64,000 bases of DNA, taken from Frateuria_A sp035695185 (lineage in GTDB: Bacteria; Pseudomonadota; Gammaproteobacteria; Xanthomonadales; Rhodanobacteraceae). A program made the position numbers and the translations under genes. Below the pieces are notes generated by a model. The model saw nothing but the letters and a program-made list of their open reading frames with translations, was not told where the DNA came from and did no database searches. Shown piece after piece: positions 1 through 7,664 of this stretch. Position 1 is the first letter of the stretch. Each line of letters opens with the position of its first letter. Where the stretch lies: positions 1 through 64,000 of the forward strand of contig NZ_DASSES010000105.1 of the NCBI RefSeq assembly GCF_035695185.1, written 5' to 3'.

Positions 1-248
1 GCCGCCAGGTGGAAGACGGTGTCGATACCCCGGCAGGCGCGTTGGCAGAAGTGCGGGTCACGCACGTCGCCGGCGATGATCTCCACCTCGTTCCGGCACT
101 CGATGTCCTCCAGCCATCCCCAATGGCTGAAGGAGTTGTACTGCGCCAGCGCCCTCACGGAATATCCCTCGCGCACCAGCAACTCGGTGAGGTGCGAGCC
201 GATAAAGCCATCGGCTCCAGTGATCAATGCGGTTCTTGTTTGCGTCAT
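1..248 (-). CDS. NAD-dependent epimerase/dehydratase (LegB/GDP-mannose dehydratase-like), 3' part beyond the window
   Basis: Extended short-chain dehydrogenase/reductase that would act on a nucleotide sugar in the cytoplasm. Only the first 82 codons are present; the gene runs off the left edge. The start ATG is followed by a TGADGFIGSHL nucleotide-binding glycine motif (GxxGxxG), then YNSFSHWGWLED and GDVRDP, a pattern I associate with the LegB/NAD-dependent 4,6-dehydratase branch rather than with GalE. It ends in VFHLAA, the usual fourth beta strand. It is the last visible gene of a minus-strand run with the flippase and membrane glycosyltransferases upstream, so a role in making the sugar used there is reasonable inference. 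The exact substrate cannot be told from this fragment. Confidence 0.8.
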   Translation of the reverse strand, partial: MTQTRTALITGADGFIGSHLTELLVREGYSVRALAQYNSFSHWGWLEDIECRNEVEIIAGDVRDPHFCQRACRGIDTVFHLA

Positions 249-459
249 GGGATTTTCAAGGGGCCGTCGTTAGGGCTGGGCAACGCCGCTGCGGGTAATG
301 CCGCCTGCGCGCCCATTCCGGACCAGTATGAAGTCAAACGCCGATGTCCGGACAGGCGTACTTCGCACCGGGGAGCGACGAGCCAGACCGTGCTCAAGGA
401 ATGGTGCGCCGGTTGGCGGTGAGGCCATGCCACCCCGGCCAGGCTCCCCATGCCAACGC

Positions 460-2199
460 TCACGTGGTCCGTGAAGCCTCGCGTGCGCCGCGGCTCTCGA
501 CCACGATGACCCTGTCGCATGCTCGCAAGGACGTTTCCTTGTGTGCGATCACCACGATGGTCTTCTTGCCGGAAAGACGGCCAACGGCTTCGTTGAAGGC
601 CCGTTCGGTCTGGGCATCGAGGGCGCTGGTGGCCTCGTCCATCAACAACACCGGCGGGTCCCGGTAGAGGGCACGTGCGATGCCGATACGCTGGCGCTGC
701 CCGCCGGACAGCCGGATACCCCGGTCTCCGATCGGCGTGCCGTAGCCTTCCTTCAGTTCGCTGACGATGAACTCATGGATCTGTGCCGTGCGGGCGGCGC
801 GTTCCACGGCATGCATGTCGATGTCGCCGGGCGATAGGCCGAAGGCGATGTTTTCCGCCACGGTGGCATCCGCCAGGTAGATGTGTTGCGGTACGTAACC
901 GATGGCCCGCTGCCAGGCAGCAACGTTGGCGCCATCGATGGTCGTATCGTCCACGCGCAGGGCGCCTGCCTGCGGGTGCAGGAGACCAAGCAGAAGGTCC
1001 ATCAACGTGCTCTTGCCCGCTCCGCTCTTGCCGGTGATGCCGGTGCTGCTGCCCGCCGGTATGACGAGGTCGAATTGATCGAGGACGGGCTCGTCCGGCG
1101 TCGAGGGATAGGCGTAACGGAGCTGTTCCAGGCGGATGTCCCGTTGGGGCGCCAGTGCGACGGCGGCCATGGTCCCCTTGTCTTCCGGCAGCAGCAGATC
1201 GCGATGGATCGCATCCAGGGCGGCCGAGGAGAACTTCAGCTTGGCGAATCCGCGATACATGATCTGTGCCGAGGGAAGCATCCGGTAGGCGGCGAAGCCG
1301 TACAGGCCGAGCGCGGGCAGGACGTGGGCGATGTCGCCACTCTGCAGCATCAGCAGCAGTGCGATGACGATCAGGCCGCTGTAGCCGACGGCTTCCACCA
1401 GGTACAGGGGCGACTGGCTGAGGGTGTCGCTGGCGGCGAGGTGGCGCGAATACAGGCGGGAGGCGTCGTTGAATTTCTGCTGGTACGCCGTCGCCGAATG
1501 GGTGATCTTGACGTCCTTGATCCCGCCTAGCGCCTCGTTGCAGGACTGGAACCGCTGGCCGTTCGCGATCTGCCGCTCCTTGCCGATGCGCGCGAGGTGC
1601 CGGCGCACCAGCCCGTAGATCGCCCCGTACAGGAGCCCGACCACCAGCACGATCGCGAGGGCGGTGAGCGGGTTGTAGAGGAAGATCAGCAACAGCATGG
1701 CCAACACCACCGTGCCCTGGGCGATCAGTTGCGACAGCGGCTGGATCAGGTTGAACAGGAGCTGGTCGACTTCCGAGAGCACGTTCTGGCCCAGCACGGA
1801 CGAGTTGTGGGACAGGAAATACTCGTACGGCTGGTGCAGGTAGCGGGAAAGCAGGCGCGCACTGATGGAGTGGCGCAGCAGATGCACGAACCGGTTCACC
1901 AGGTGCAGCGTGACCGCCTTGAACGCCGAAGAGGCAAGCACGATGGCGATCGAGGCAAGCCCCATGGCGGTGATGAACGCGCGCAGGTCGTGGAAGTGCA
2001 ATGCACTGTAGGTTGCGTGCAGCCAGGGGTTTTCGTGGATGACGGCCGGCCGGCCCAGCACGGACAGGAACGGCATGATCGACAGGACACTCCCGGTCTC
2101 GGCCACGGCCATCAGGATCACCAGAACCATCATCCATACGGACCTGCGCCGCTCGGGCCGCGTGAAGATGCCCCAGATTTTCTTCAGGTCACCCAGCAT
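460..2199 (-). CDS. ABC transporter, fused permease-ATPase (PglK/MsbA-like flippase)
   Basis: Half-transporter of 579 residues that should dimerise in the inner membrane and flip a lipid-linked substrate or export a lipid. Residues 1 to about 320 hold six predicted membrane segments, starting with MVLVILMAVAETGSVLSIMPF; this 'ETGSVLSIMPFLSVL' opening resembles PglK-type oligosaccharide flippases. The C-terminal ATPase has Walker A GKSGAGKST near residue 390, Q-loop YVPQHIYL, signature LSGGQRQR, Walker B VLLMDEATSALD and a switch histidine in IAHKETS. It lies between the TPR glycosyltransferases and the epimerase on the same strand. PglK-like glycan flippase is the best reading from context; a generic MsbA-like lipid exporter is the alternative. 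Confidence 0.85.
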   Translation of the reverse strand: MLGDLKKIWGIFTRPERRRSVWMMVLVILMAVAETGSVLSIMPFLSVLGRPAVIHENPWLHATYSALHFHDLRAFITAMGLASIAIVLASSAFKAVTLHLVNRFVHLLRHSISARLLSRYLHQPYEYFLSHNSSVLGQNVLSEVDQLLFNLIQPLSQLIAQGTVVLAMLLLIFLYNPLTALAIVLVVGLLYGAIYGLVRRHLARIGKERQIANGQRFQSCNEALGGIKDVKITHSATAYQQKFNDASRLYSRHLAASDTLSQSPLYLVEAVGYSGLIVIALLLMLQSGDIAHVLPALGLYGFAAYRMLPSAQIMYRGFAKLKFSSAALDAIHRDLLLPEDKGTMAAVALAPQRDIRLEQLRYAYPSTPDEPVLDQFDLVIPAGSSTGITGKSGAGKSTLMDLLLGLLHPQAGALRVDDTTIDGANVAAWQRAIGYVPQHIYLADATVAENIAFGLSPGDIDMHAVERAARTAQIHEFIVSELKEGYGTPIGDRGIRLSGGQRQRIGIARALYRDPPVLLMDEATSALDAQTERAFNEAVGRLSGKKTIVVIAHKETSLRACDRVIVVESRGAREASRTT

Positions 2200-2253
2200 G
2201 GTGCGTGCTCGTGGCGGTGGGACGGTGGCTGTCGATACCGGTTGGCCGCGCGG

Positions 2254-4218
2254 TCACTGGCTTGCCGATGCATCGAGGCCGCCGAGCTGTGCCTGGAGGC
2301 GGTGGATCGTGTCGTCCAGCCGCCCGGCCAGGTTCAATATCTGCAGCCCGCCCAGCGCCCGCAGGGCCTCGTGCTTCTGGTCGAGCGCAATCAGCATGCG
2401 AACCAGCGTGATGCGGTAGGCGGGCTCGCTCGGGGCGGCCTCGACCGCAGCCTGCGTCATGCGCAGCCCGAGCGCGTGGTCGTCCAGGACGTTCCATGCG
2501 TAATTCCCGTAGGACGCCAGCAGCCGCGCGCTCGGATCGGGATGAGACAGCGCGGCGAGGAACGCTTCGACCATCCGGTCCTTGGGCAGGTCGCAGAGCT
2601 GCTCACGTGCGCAGTCGGTGAGCGCGCCCAGCGAGCTTTCGTCCTGCACGCCGGGCTTCTTCGCCTTGAGCTTGGCGACCATGGAATCCCACCACGCATC
2701 CTTGAGCGGAAGGTGCATGCGGGCGTTCATGAAGATCAGCGCCTGCTGCGGCAGGATCGACGACTTGGGCAACGCCGCCGCGCGTTCAAGCGGCGCGTAG
2801 GCCAGGTGGGTGAAGCGCGAGGCCGGGTCGTAGTGCGAGTAGATGATGTAGGTGCGGCCGAGCTCGTACTGGGCACGCGGGGACTGGGGCGCACGGGCCG
2901 CAAGTTCCTTGGCCAGGTGCAGCGGATCGCCCCAGGCGATCGCGGTGGTGGCCGTCATTCCGATCCACCAGACCGCAAGGGCGGCCAGCAGCGCCCGGCG
3001 GGGCAGGGCGAACATCGGCGCATCGGTGGATCCCAATGCGGCGAGCGGCGGGACGATGGCCAGCAGGAGCCCGAAGCTGGCGAAATAGTTCCGGTGTTCG
3101 TACACCAGTTCCAGTCGGAGGATGGTCCCGGTCAGCAGGTGGCAGCCGAGGAATAGCAGGATGCCCAGGGCGACCAGCGGCCTGCGCCGCCTGAGCCACA
3201 GCGCCAGCGCAAGCAGCACGGCGAGGGCAAGCAGGCCAGCGAAGGTCGACCAGGGCTGGAACAGTCCCGAGGAGACGACGAAATCGTCGTGGTAGAACGA
3301 CAGCGCCCCGGGCGTGGGCAGCAGCGTCCAGGCCACGTAGTCGCTGACGATCCTCGCCTCGCTCAGCAAACGGGTGTGCAGAGTGAAATCACGCTGGGCC
3401 CAGGTCTCGGGGCGAAGCAACCCCGGCAGCAGCCAGGCCAGCCCCGTGACAAGCGGCAAGACCAGCACGGCCAGGAACAGCCCGATCACGCGCAAGTCGC
3501 GCTTTCCCGCACGGGTGCGGAAGCCGAAGAGCACCCATTCGATGGTGGCGGCATACAGCGGCAACATGACCGCCGTTTCCTTCGCCAGCACCCCGACGGC
3601 GGTCGGAAGGACCAGGCTCGCGAGGCAGACCAGGAAATACCGGTTGGCCGGCGAGGGCCTGTCCTCCCGCGGATCGGCGAGCATGCGGCAACGGCCCTCG
3701 ACATAGCCGAGCAGGCCCAGCAGCACGAACAGGTTGGCCATGCTCTCCATGCGCTGGACCACGTACAGCACGGCGGTGAGGTTGATGGGTAGCAGCAGCC
3801 AGCCTGCGGCGATCAGCGCGGCGACACGCCCGGCGGTTCCTTCATCGCCGTAGCTGGCCGGCGCTGCCAGCCGCAGGATCCGCTTGGCCAGCAGGAAAAG
3901 CACCAGGCCGTTGAGCAGGTGGATGACCAGGTTGGTCAGCTTCATCCAGTAGGGGTCCAGCCCTGAGGCCAGGTAATTGGCGGCGAAGCTCAAGGACGCG
4001 AGAGGTCGCTTGAACTCGCTGGAAGGCGAGGACAGCGCGGCGCGTGCCAGCGAGCCCAGGTCGGCGTGTTCCGGCTGTACCCCGTGGTTGTCGACGATGT
4101 TGGGGTAGTCGTCGAAGATGTAAGCGCCGGAGAGCCCGGGCCAGTACACCACGCAGGTGACGACCAGGGCGGCGAGCAACCACCACCAGCCATGGGTCCT
4201 GCGCGTGGTCTGGTTCAT
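2254..4218 (-). CDS. Polytopic membrane protein with C-terminal TPR region, GT-C glycosyltransferase-like
   Basis: 654-residue inner-membrane protein, paralogous to the gene immediately upstream. After a first membrane segment it has IFDDYPNIVDN, a DDY motif in the first outer loop as in GT-C enzymes and TMTC-type proteins, followed by about ten hydrophobic segments, then LVYEHRNYFASFG (HRNY, shared with the paralogue) and a soluble C-terminal part of helical repeats (about residues 430-654). The start ATG overlaps the stop of the upstream gene (ATGA), so the two are translationally coupled. No family name is certain. Position downstream of two pilin genes suggests pilin or surface glycan transfer or polymerisation, comparable to accessory TfpO/TfpW genes beside pilins; that is inference. 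Confidence 0.7.
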   Translation of the reverse strand: MNQTTRRTHGWWWLLAALVVTCVVYWPGLSGAYIFDDYPNIVDNHGVQPEHADLGSLARAALSSPSSEFKRPLASLSFAANYLASGLDPYWMKLTNLVIHLLNGLVLFLLAKRILRLAAPASYGDEGTAGRVAALIAAGWLLLPINLTAVLYVVQRMESMANLFVLLGLLGYVEGRCRMLADPREDRPSPANRYFLVCLASLVLPTAVGVLAKETAVMLPLYAATIEWVLFGFRTRAGKRDLRVIGLFLAVLVLPLVTGLAWLLPGLLRPETWAQRDFTLHTRLLSEARIVSDYVAWTLLPTPGALSFYHDDFVVSSGLFQPWSTFAGLLALAVLLALALWLRRRRPLVALGILLFLGCHLLTGTILRLELVYEHRNYFASFGLLLAIVPPLAALGSTDAPMFALPRRALLAALAVWWIGMTATTAIAWGDPLHLAKELAARAPQSPRAQYELGRTYIIYSHYDPASRFTHLAYAPLERAAALPKSSILPQQALIFMNARMHLPLKDAWWDSMVAKLKAKKPGVQDESSLGALTDCAREQLCDLPKDRMVEAFLAALSHPDPSARLLASYGNYAWNVLDDHALGLRMTQAAVEAAPSEPAYRITLVRMLIALDQKHEALRALGGLQILNLAGRLDDTIHRLQAQLGGLDASASQ

Positions 4219-6293
4219 GCGGGATCTGCTCTCTTCGCTCGCTGATCAGCCATGAGTGTATTGCGAAGCCTGGCCAACTCCCTATCCCAGTAATGCTGGT
4301 GTCGCATGACCCATGCATGGAGGCGTGGCATGCCGGCGGCAGGGGCTTCTTCCTGCTTGCGGACAAGCTCGTAATGGTCGAGATGGGCCAGCGCCTCGGC
4401 AGGGTACCCGGCCGCGCCGAGCAGGGAGGCCTGCTGGAGGGCGGCCGTGGTGCGCGCCTGCTGGTCGAGCGCGCGGTTGAAATCCGCCAGGGCCTCGTCC
4501 GGCCTGCCCTGCATCAGGTCGATGCGCCCCTGCAGGTGGTAGATGTCCTGACGGCGCCCGGCGCTGGACATGAGTCGGGGGCTGGTGCGCGCCGTCTCCA
4601 GCAGCTTGCCGATCGCTGCCATGGTCATTTCCGGACAGGCGGGGTGTTCGGTCTGTTTCAAGGCGCGTTCGAACCAGTGCTCGAGCAGACTGCCGGGATT
4701 CCGGGTGGTGCGCAGCGCCTCTTCCGCCGCCTGCCAGGTCCCTGCACGGATGTGGCCCATCTGGCACTCCGCCCCGACCAGGTTGAAGGCCAGTTGCACC
4801 TGCTCCGGCGCAGCGGCGAGGGCCGGCCTCAAGCGCGCCGCGGCCCCGGCCGGGTTGCCCGCATTCATTTCGGCTTGCGCGGCATTGGCCTGCGCACGGG
4901 GCGAGGCCGGGTTGAGCTTCGCCCACAGCAGGGCCTGGTCGTGGGTGTTGCCCCACAAGGACGTGCGCGCCAGGGTCAGTCCGGCCAGGCCGGCGAGCAG
5001 CACGAGGGCCAGGCTGGCCTTCAGTCGACGCCGGGTTTCCGGCTGGAGGCTGTTCGGCGGCTGCCGGTTGGCGACGGCGCGGACGCCTTGCGGCACGTCG
5101 CACAGCCACAAGGCCAGCGGCCAGAACATCATTACTGCGGGAAGGTAATTGCGGTGCTCGAAGTAAAGCTCCAGCGAGATCGTGCTCGACTCGATCGCTT
5201 GCCCCACCAGGAAGAACAGGATGGCCAGTGCGACGGCCGGCAGGCGCTTGCGCAAAACAATGGCGGCCCCTACCAGCGCGATGATCGCCACTATCGCCGG
5301 CAGCGTGCCCGGCGGCGACCAGAGGCCCGTCGAGACCACGATGTGATCGTTGAACAATCCGGGCGTGAAAGGCCGTGGCAGCCAGAGCAGCCCCAGGTAG
5401 TCGACCAGGATGCGTGGCTCGGTGAGCATGCGCTGGGCGAGCGTCCACGGACGTGTTGCGGAAATGTCGTGGGCGAGGCCGTGCCAGCCCCGGTAGATCA
5501 GGTAGACGGCCACCAGCACGGAAGGGACCCCTGCAAACACGGCCATCAGGTGACGGAAGCGCAGCCGGGTTTCCTTCCCCGGGAGGGGGCGAACAGGCGC
5601 TACCTGGTGCAGGAACGTGAACTCGATGGCGAACGCCAGTGCCGGGAGCAGCACGCCGTTGGCCTTGCTGAGGACGGCCAGTACGGTACAGCCGCCCAAC
5701 CCCGCTGCCATGTAGAGCGTTCCCGCGCGGGTATTGCCCGACTGGAACGCGCGTCGGCCCCGCAGCCATAGCAACAGGCCGGCCAGCGTCCACAGCAGCG
5801 GAAGCATGGCCTCGCGCTGGACGATGTAGAGGGTGGTCGAAACGAAAAGGGGATGCAGCAGCCAGAACGATGCCCCGAGTACGGCGGCCCAGTCGGCGCG
5901 CATGGCAGCGCGTTTGCGCATGGCCTCGTCGGCCAGCTCGCCGGGAAGCCAGGCTTGCCCCAACTGGCGCAGCAACAGCGCGAGCAGGGCGCCGTTGAGC
6001 AGGTGCAGCAGCAGGTTGGTGCGCTTGAAGGGCCCGGGCGCGGCAGGCCAGTCGTGCGCGTCGACCAGGAACGAGAGCAGCGCGAGCGGCCGGCCGGTCG
6101 GATCGGCGGTGCCCGAGGTCACGTAGCGCCAGAACGCGGCGCCATTGTCGATGGGACCCAGCGCCCCCAGCGCGGGGAGGTTCGCGTAGTCGTCGAACAG
6201 GAAGCCGCCCTTCAATCCGGGCAGGTAGGCGAACCAGGTCAGGAGCAGGACGGCCAGCATCCCGATCCAGGGCCACCGCGAGGCTTTCGGCAT
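4215..6293 (-). CDS. Polytopic membrane protein with C-terminal TPRs, GT-C glycosyltransferase-like (paralogue)
   Basis: 692 residues. Begins with a membrane segment, then FLFDDYANLPAL with the same DDY motif as its downstream paralogue, about ten further hydrophobic segments, LYFEHRNYLPAVM, and a C-terminal soluble region from about residue 440 with recognisable tetratricopeptide-like helices (for example ANAAQAEMNAGNPAGAAARL and DLMQGRPDEALADFNRAL). The HRNY and DDY motifs conserved between the two copies are candidates for the active site. It follows the pilin gene at 6355-6792 on the same strand, separated by a strong terminator, so it is probably transcribed at a much lower level than pilin. 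A lipid-linked sugar transferase acting on pilin is the favoured but unproven role. Confidence 0.7.
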   Translation of the reverse strand: MPKASRWPWIGMLAVLLLTWFAYLPGLKGGFLFDDYANLPALGALGPIDNGAAFWRYVTSGTADPTGRPLALLSFLVDAHDWPAAPGPFKRTNLLLHLLNGALLALLLRQLGQAWLPGELADEAMRKRAAMRADWAAVLGASFWLLHPLFVSTTLYIVQREAMLPLLWTLAGLLLWLRGRRAFQSGNTRAGTLYMAAGLGGCTVLAVLSKANGVLLPALAFAIEFTFLHQVAPVRPLPGKETRLRFRHLMAVFAGVPSVLVAVYLIYRGWHGLAHDISATRPWTLAQRMLTEPRILVDYLGLLWLPRPFTPGLFNDHIVVSTGLWSPPGTLPAIVAIIALVGAAIVLRKRLPAVALAILFFLVGQAIESSTISLELYFEHRNYLPAVMMFWPLALWLCDVPQGVRAVANRQPPNSLQPETRRRLKASLALVLLAGLAGLTLARTSLWGNTHDQALLWAKLNPASPRAQANAAQAEMNAGNPAGAAARLRPALAAAPEQVQLAFNLVGAECQMGHIRAGTWQAAEEALRTTRNPGSLLEHWFERALKQTEHPACPEMTMAAIGKLLETARTSPRLMSSAGRRQDIYHLQGRIDLMQGRPDEALADFNRALDQQARTTAALQQASLLGAAGYPAEALAHLDHYELVRKQEEAPAAGMPRLHAWVMRHQHYWDRELARLRNTLMADQRAKRADPA

Positions 6294-6310
6294 CAGCTAC
6301 TCCAAAACAA

Positions 6311-6335
6311 GAAGGGCCGCCCGTGGCGGCCCTTC
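6311..6335 (-). terminator. Rho-independent terminator downstream of pilin gene
   Basis: Perfect 11-bp inverted repeat (6311-6321 against 6325-6335) with a 3-nt loop, followed on the minus strand by TTGTTTTGG. It lies 20 nt past the pilin stop codon and 18 nt before the ATG of the 692-residue membrane protein, so it should cap the abundant pilin transcript and allow only read-through into the glycosyltransferase-like genes. Confidence 0.9.
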
Positions 6336-6354
6336 GATGCAGACGTCGTGCGGA

Positions 6355-6792
6355 TTAGCGGCAGGACGAAGGCATGTACTTGGGGGACAAGGTCGTGCTC
6401 TTGCAGCGCCATTCCACGCTGCCCGGATGGGTGATCGGCGACAGCAGCAGGGTCGAGGTGGTCTTGAGGGCCTTGTTCGCCTTCGGGCCACCGTAAGCCG
6501 CCGTGATGATACCGCCGGTGCCGACAGTCACGCTGCTGACGTACTGACCCCTGATGTCGGTGTTGGTGGCAAGACCTGCCGACCCGTTGGACTCCGGCAG
6601 CCTGCCCGTGGTGGTGTAGAACTCGCCGACGGCCGTCTTGGAGCCATCAGCCAGGGCCAGGCCCTCGGACACCTGCGAGCGGATGGTGTAGTCCTGGTAG
6701 GCCGGGATGGCGATGGCCGCCAGGATCGCGATGATCGCGACCACGATCATCAGCTCGATCAGGGTGAAGCCCTTCTGCAGATTCTTGTTCAT
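6355..6792 (-). CDS. pilA: Type IV major pilin (PilA)
   Basis: 145-residue prepilin, the structural subunit of the type IV pilus. The leader MNKNLQKG is followed by the prepilin peptidase site G/FTLIELMIVVAII with Glu5 of the mature protein, then the hydrophobic N-terminal helix. The globular part ends in a disulfide-type pair of cysteines (WRCKS near the end and SSCR at the C terminus). A good ribosome binding site (AGAGGA) precedes the ATG. Upstream is a close match to a sigma-54 promoter and downstream a strong terminator, which fits PilR/RpoN-controlled, monocistronic pilin. It is a diverged paralogue of the pilin at 7128-7568, sharing the N-terminal helix, a GPKAN motif and LSPITH before the first cysteine. 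Confidence 0.95.
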   Translation of the reverse strand: MNKNLQKGFTLIELMIVVAIIAILAAIAIPAYQDYTIRSQVSEGLALADGSKTAVGEFYTTTGRLPESNGSAGLATNTDIRGQYVSSVTVGTGGIITAAYGGPKANKALKTTSTLLLSPITHPGSVEWRCKSTTLSPKYMPSSCR

Positions 6793-7127
6793 GGTGGTTC
6801 CTCTTTGCTGGTTAGCTAACCGTTTTTGATGCCCCCTGAGCCCCGGTCCCGGATCCCCCTAGGCGGAATCGGACCCCACATGCTGCGGTCAGGAACGACC
6901 AGGAAGCTCGCGGTGTTCGAAGCAGTTTGCGTGCCACGCCCACTGCCTCTTTATTGCCGCATAGCTGCAGGCCGGGCGATTGTGCACGTCGTCACGAATG
7001 TCTACAACCTGTGTTCCAGCCGTGGAGCCCGGTTGGGGAAGCGTGATCCCTGCAACATCCTGCCGGCATGCCGCAAGGGGGCAGCTACTGCCCAAGTTTG
7101 TCAGTGCCGCCCCAATAAGGCCGTGCG
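6793..7127. other. 335-nt intergenic region between the two pilin genes
   Basis: No open reading frame here has a credible start or homology. The right-hand part should be the 3' untranslated region of the upstream pilin; the left-hand part carries the sigma-54 promoter and a leader of roughly 115 nt for pilA. I see no clear terminator after the first pilin gene, only a 10-bp palindrome (CGGCATGCCG) near 7065-7074. Confidence 0.6.
6921..6936 (-). promoter_or_regulatory. Sigma-54 (RpoN) promoter of pilA
   Basis: Minus strand reads TGGCAC-GCAAA-CTGCT, with the invariant GG and GC ten nucleotides apart as in the -24/-12 consensus (TGGCAC-N5-TTGCA). The predicted start of transcription is about 6910, giving a leader of roughly 115 nt before the pilA ATG. 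Pilin genes of this group are classically activated by PilR with RpoN, so motif and context agree. Confidence 0.8.
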
Positions 7128-7568
7128 TCAGCGGCAGGTCGAGGGCAGGTACTTGTCGGGCAGCGTCGTGCTGGAACCGTTGCAGGTCCATGCGATGCTG
7201 CCGCTGTGGGTAATCGGCGAAAGGGCGAGCGTGACGTCGTGGATCTGGACGTTCGCCTTCGGGCCCTTGAAGGCGACCAGGACCTTGCCGCCCGACACGT
7301 CCACGCTCGAGACATAGCTGCCCTTGATATCGTTGGCGTCGGCCAGTCCGGCGGACTGGTTGTTGGAGGGAAAGTGACCGTTGTTCGACACGTAGTCCCA
7401 CACGGCCGCCTTGGCGCCAGTCGACAGACTCATGCCTTCGATGACCTGGCCGCGTATGGCGTAATCCTGGTAGGCAGGGATGGCGATGGCCGCCAGGATG
7501 GCGATGATCGCCACCACGATCATCAGTTCGATAAGCGTGAAGCCCTTACTGGCGTACTTGGCGCACAT
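7128..7568 (-). CDS. Second type IV major pilin (PilA-like)
   Basis: 146-residue prepilin with leader MCAKYASKG, cleavage before FTLIELMIVVAII (Glu5 present), the canonical hydrophobic helix, and a C-terminal cysteine pair (WTCNG and STCR). It shares framework with the pilin at 6355-6792 but differs through most of the exposed head domain. Tandem diverged pilins are common in Xanthomonadales and may be alternative or co-assembled subunits. The ribosome binding site is weak (GGACC). A weaker sigma-54-like element lies about 25 nt before the predicted transcript start. The gene upstream on the same strand is a membrane glycosyltransferase-like protein. Confidence 0.93.
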   Translation of the reverse strand: MCAKYASKGFTLIELMIVVAIIAILAAIAIPAYQDYAIRGQVIEGMSLSTGAKAAVWDYVSNNGHFPSNNQSAGLADANDIKGSYVSSVDVSGGKVLVAFKGPKANVQIHDVTLALSPITHSGSIAWTCNGSSTTLPDKYLPSTCR

Positions 7569-7604
7569 GGGAAGGTCCGGTTAGGTAAATGGCATGGGTA
7601 GGCA

Positions 7605-7620
7605 AGCACGTCCCGTACCG
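7605..7620 (-). promoter_or_regulatory. Possible sigma-54 promoter of the second pilin gene
   Basis: Minus strand CGGTAC-GGGAC-GTGCT keeps the GG and GC dinucleotides with the obligatory ten-nucleotide spacing but matches the rest of the -24/-12 consensus only partly. It sits in the 96-nt gap before the pilin ATG, about 37 nt upstream of it. Weaker evidence than for the site at 6921-6936. Confidence 0.4.
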
Positions 7621-7664
7621 TCCAGGTCGGTTTTTAACGCCACATCTTGCCCGCGTGATGAGGG

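Noticed and set aside
1597..3156. 519-codon open frame on the plus strand opposite the ABC transporter and membrane protein genes
   Set aside because: Gln/Arg/Gly/Asp-rich translation without any motif; a typical antisense shadow in GC-rich coding DNA. The same applies to long antisense frames at 10182-11330, 48576-50306, 49775-51715 and 59732-62191.
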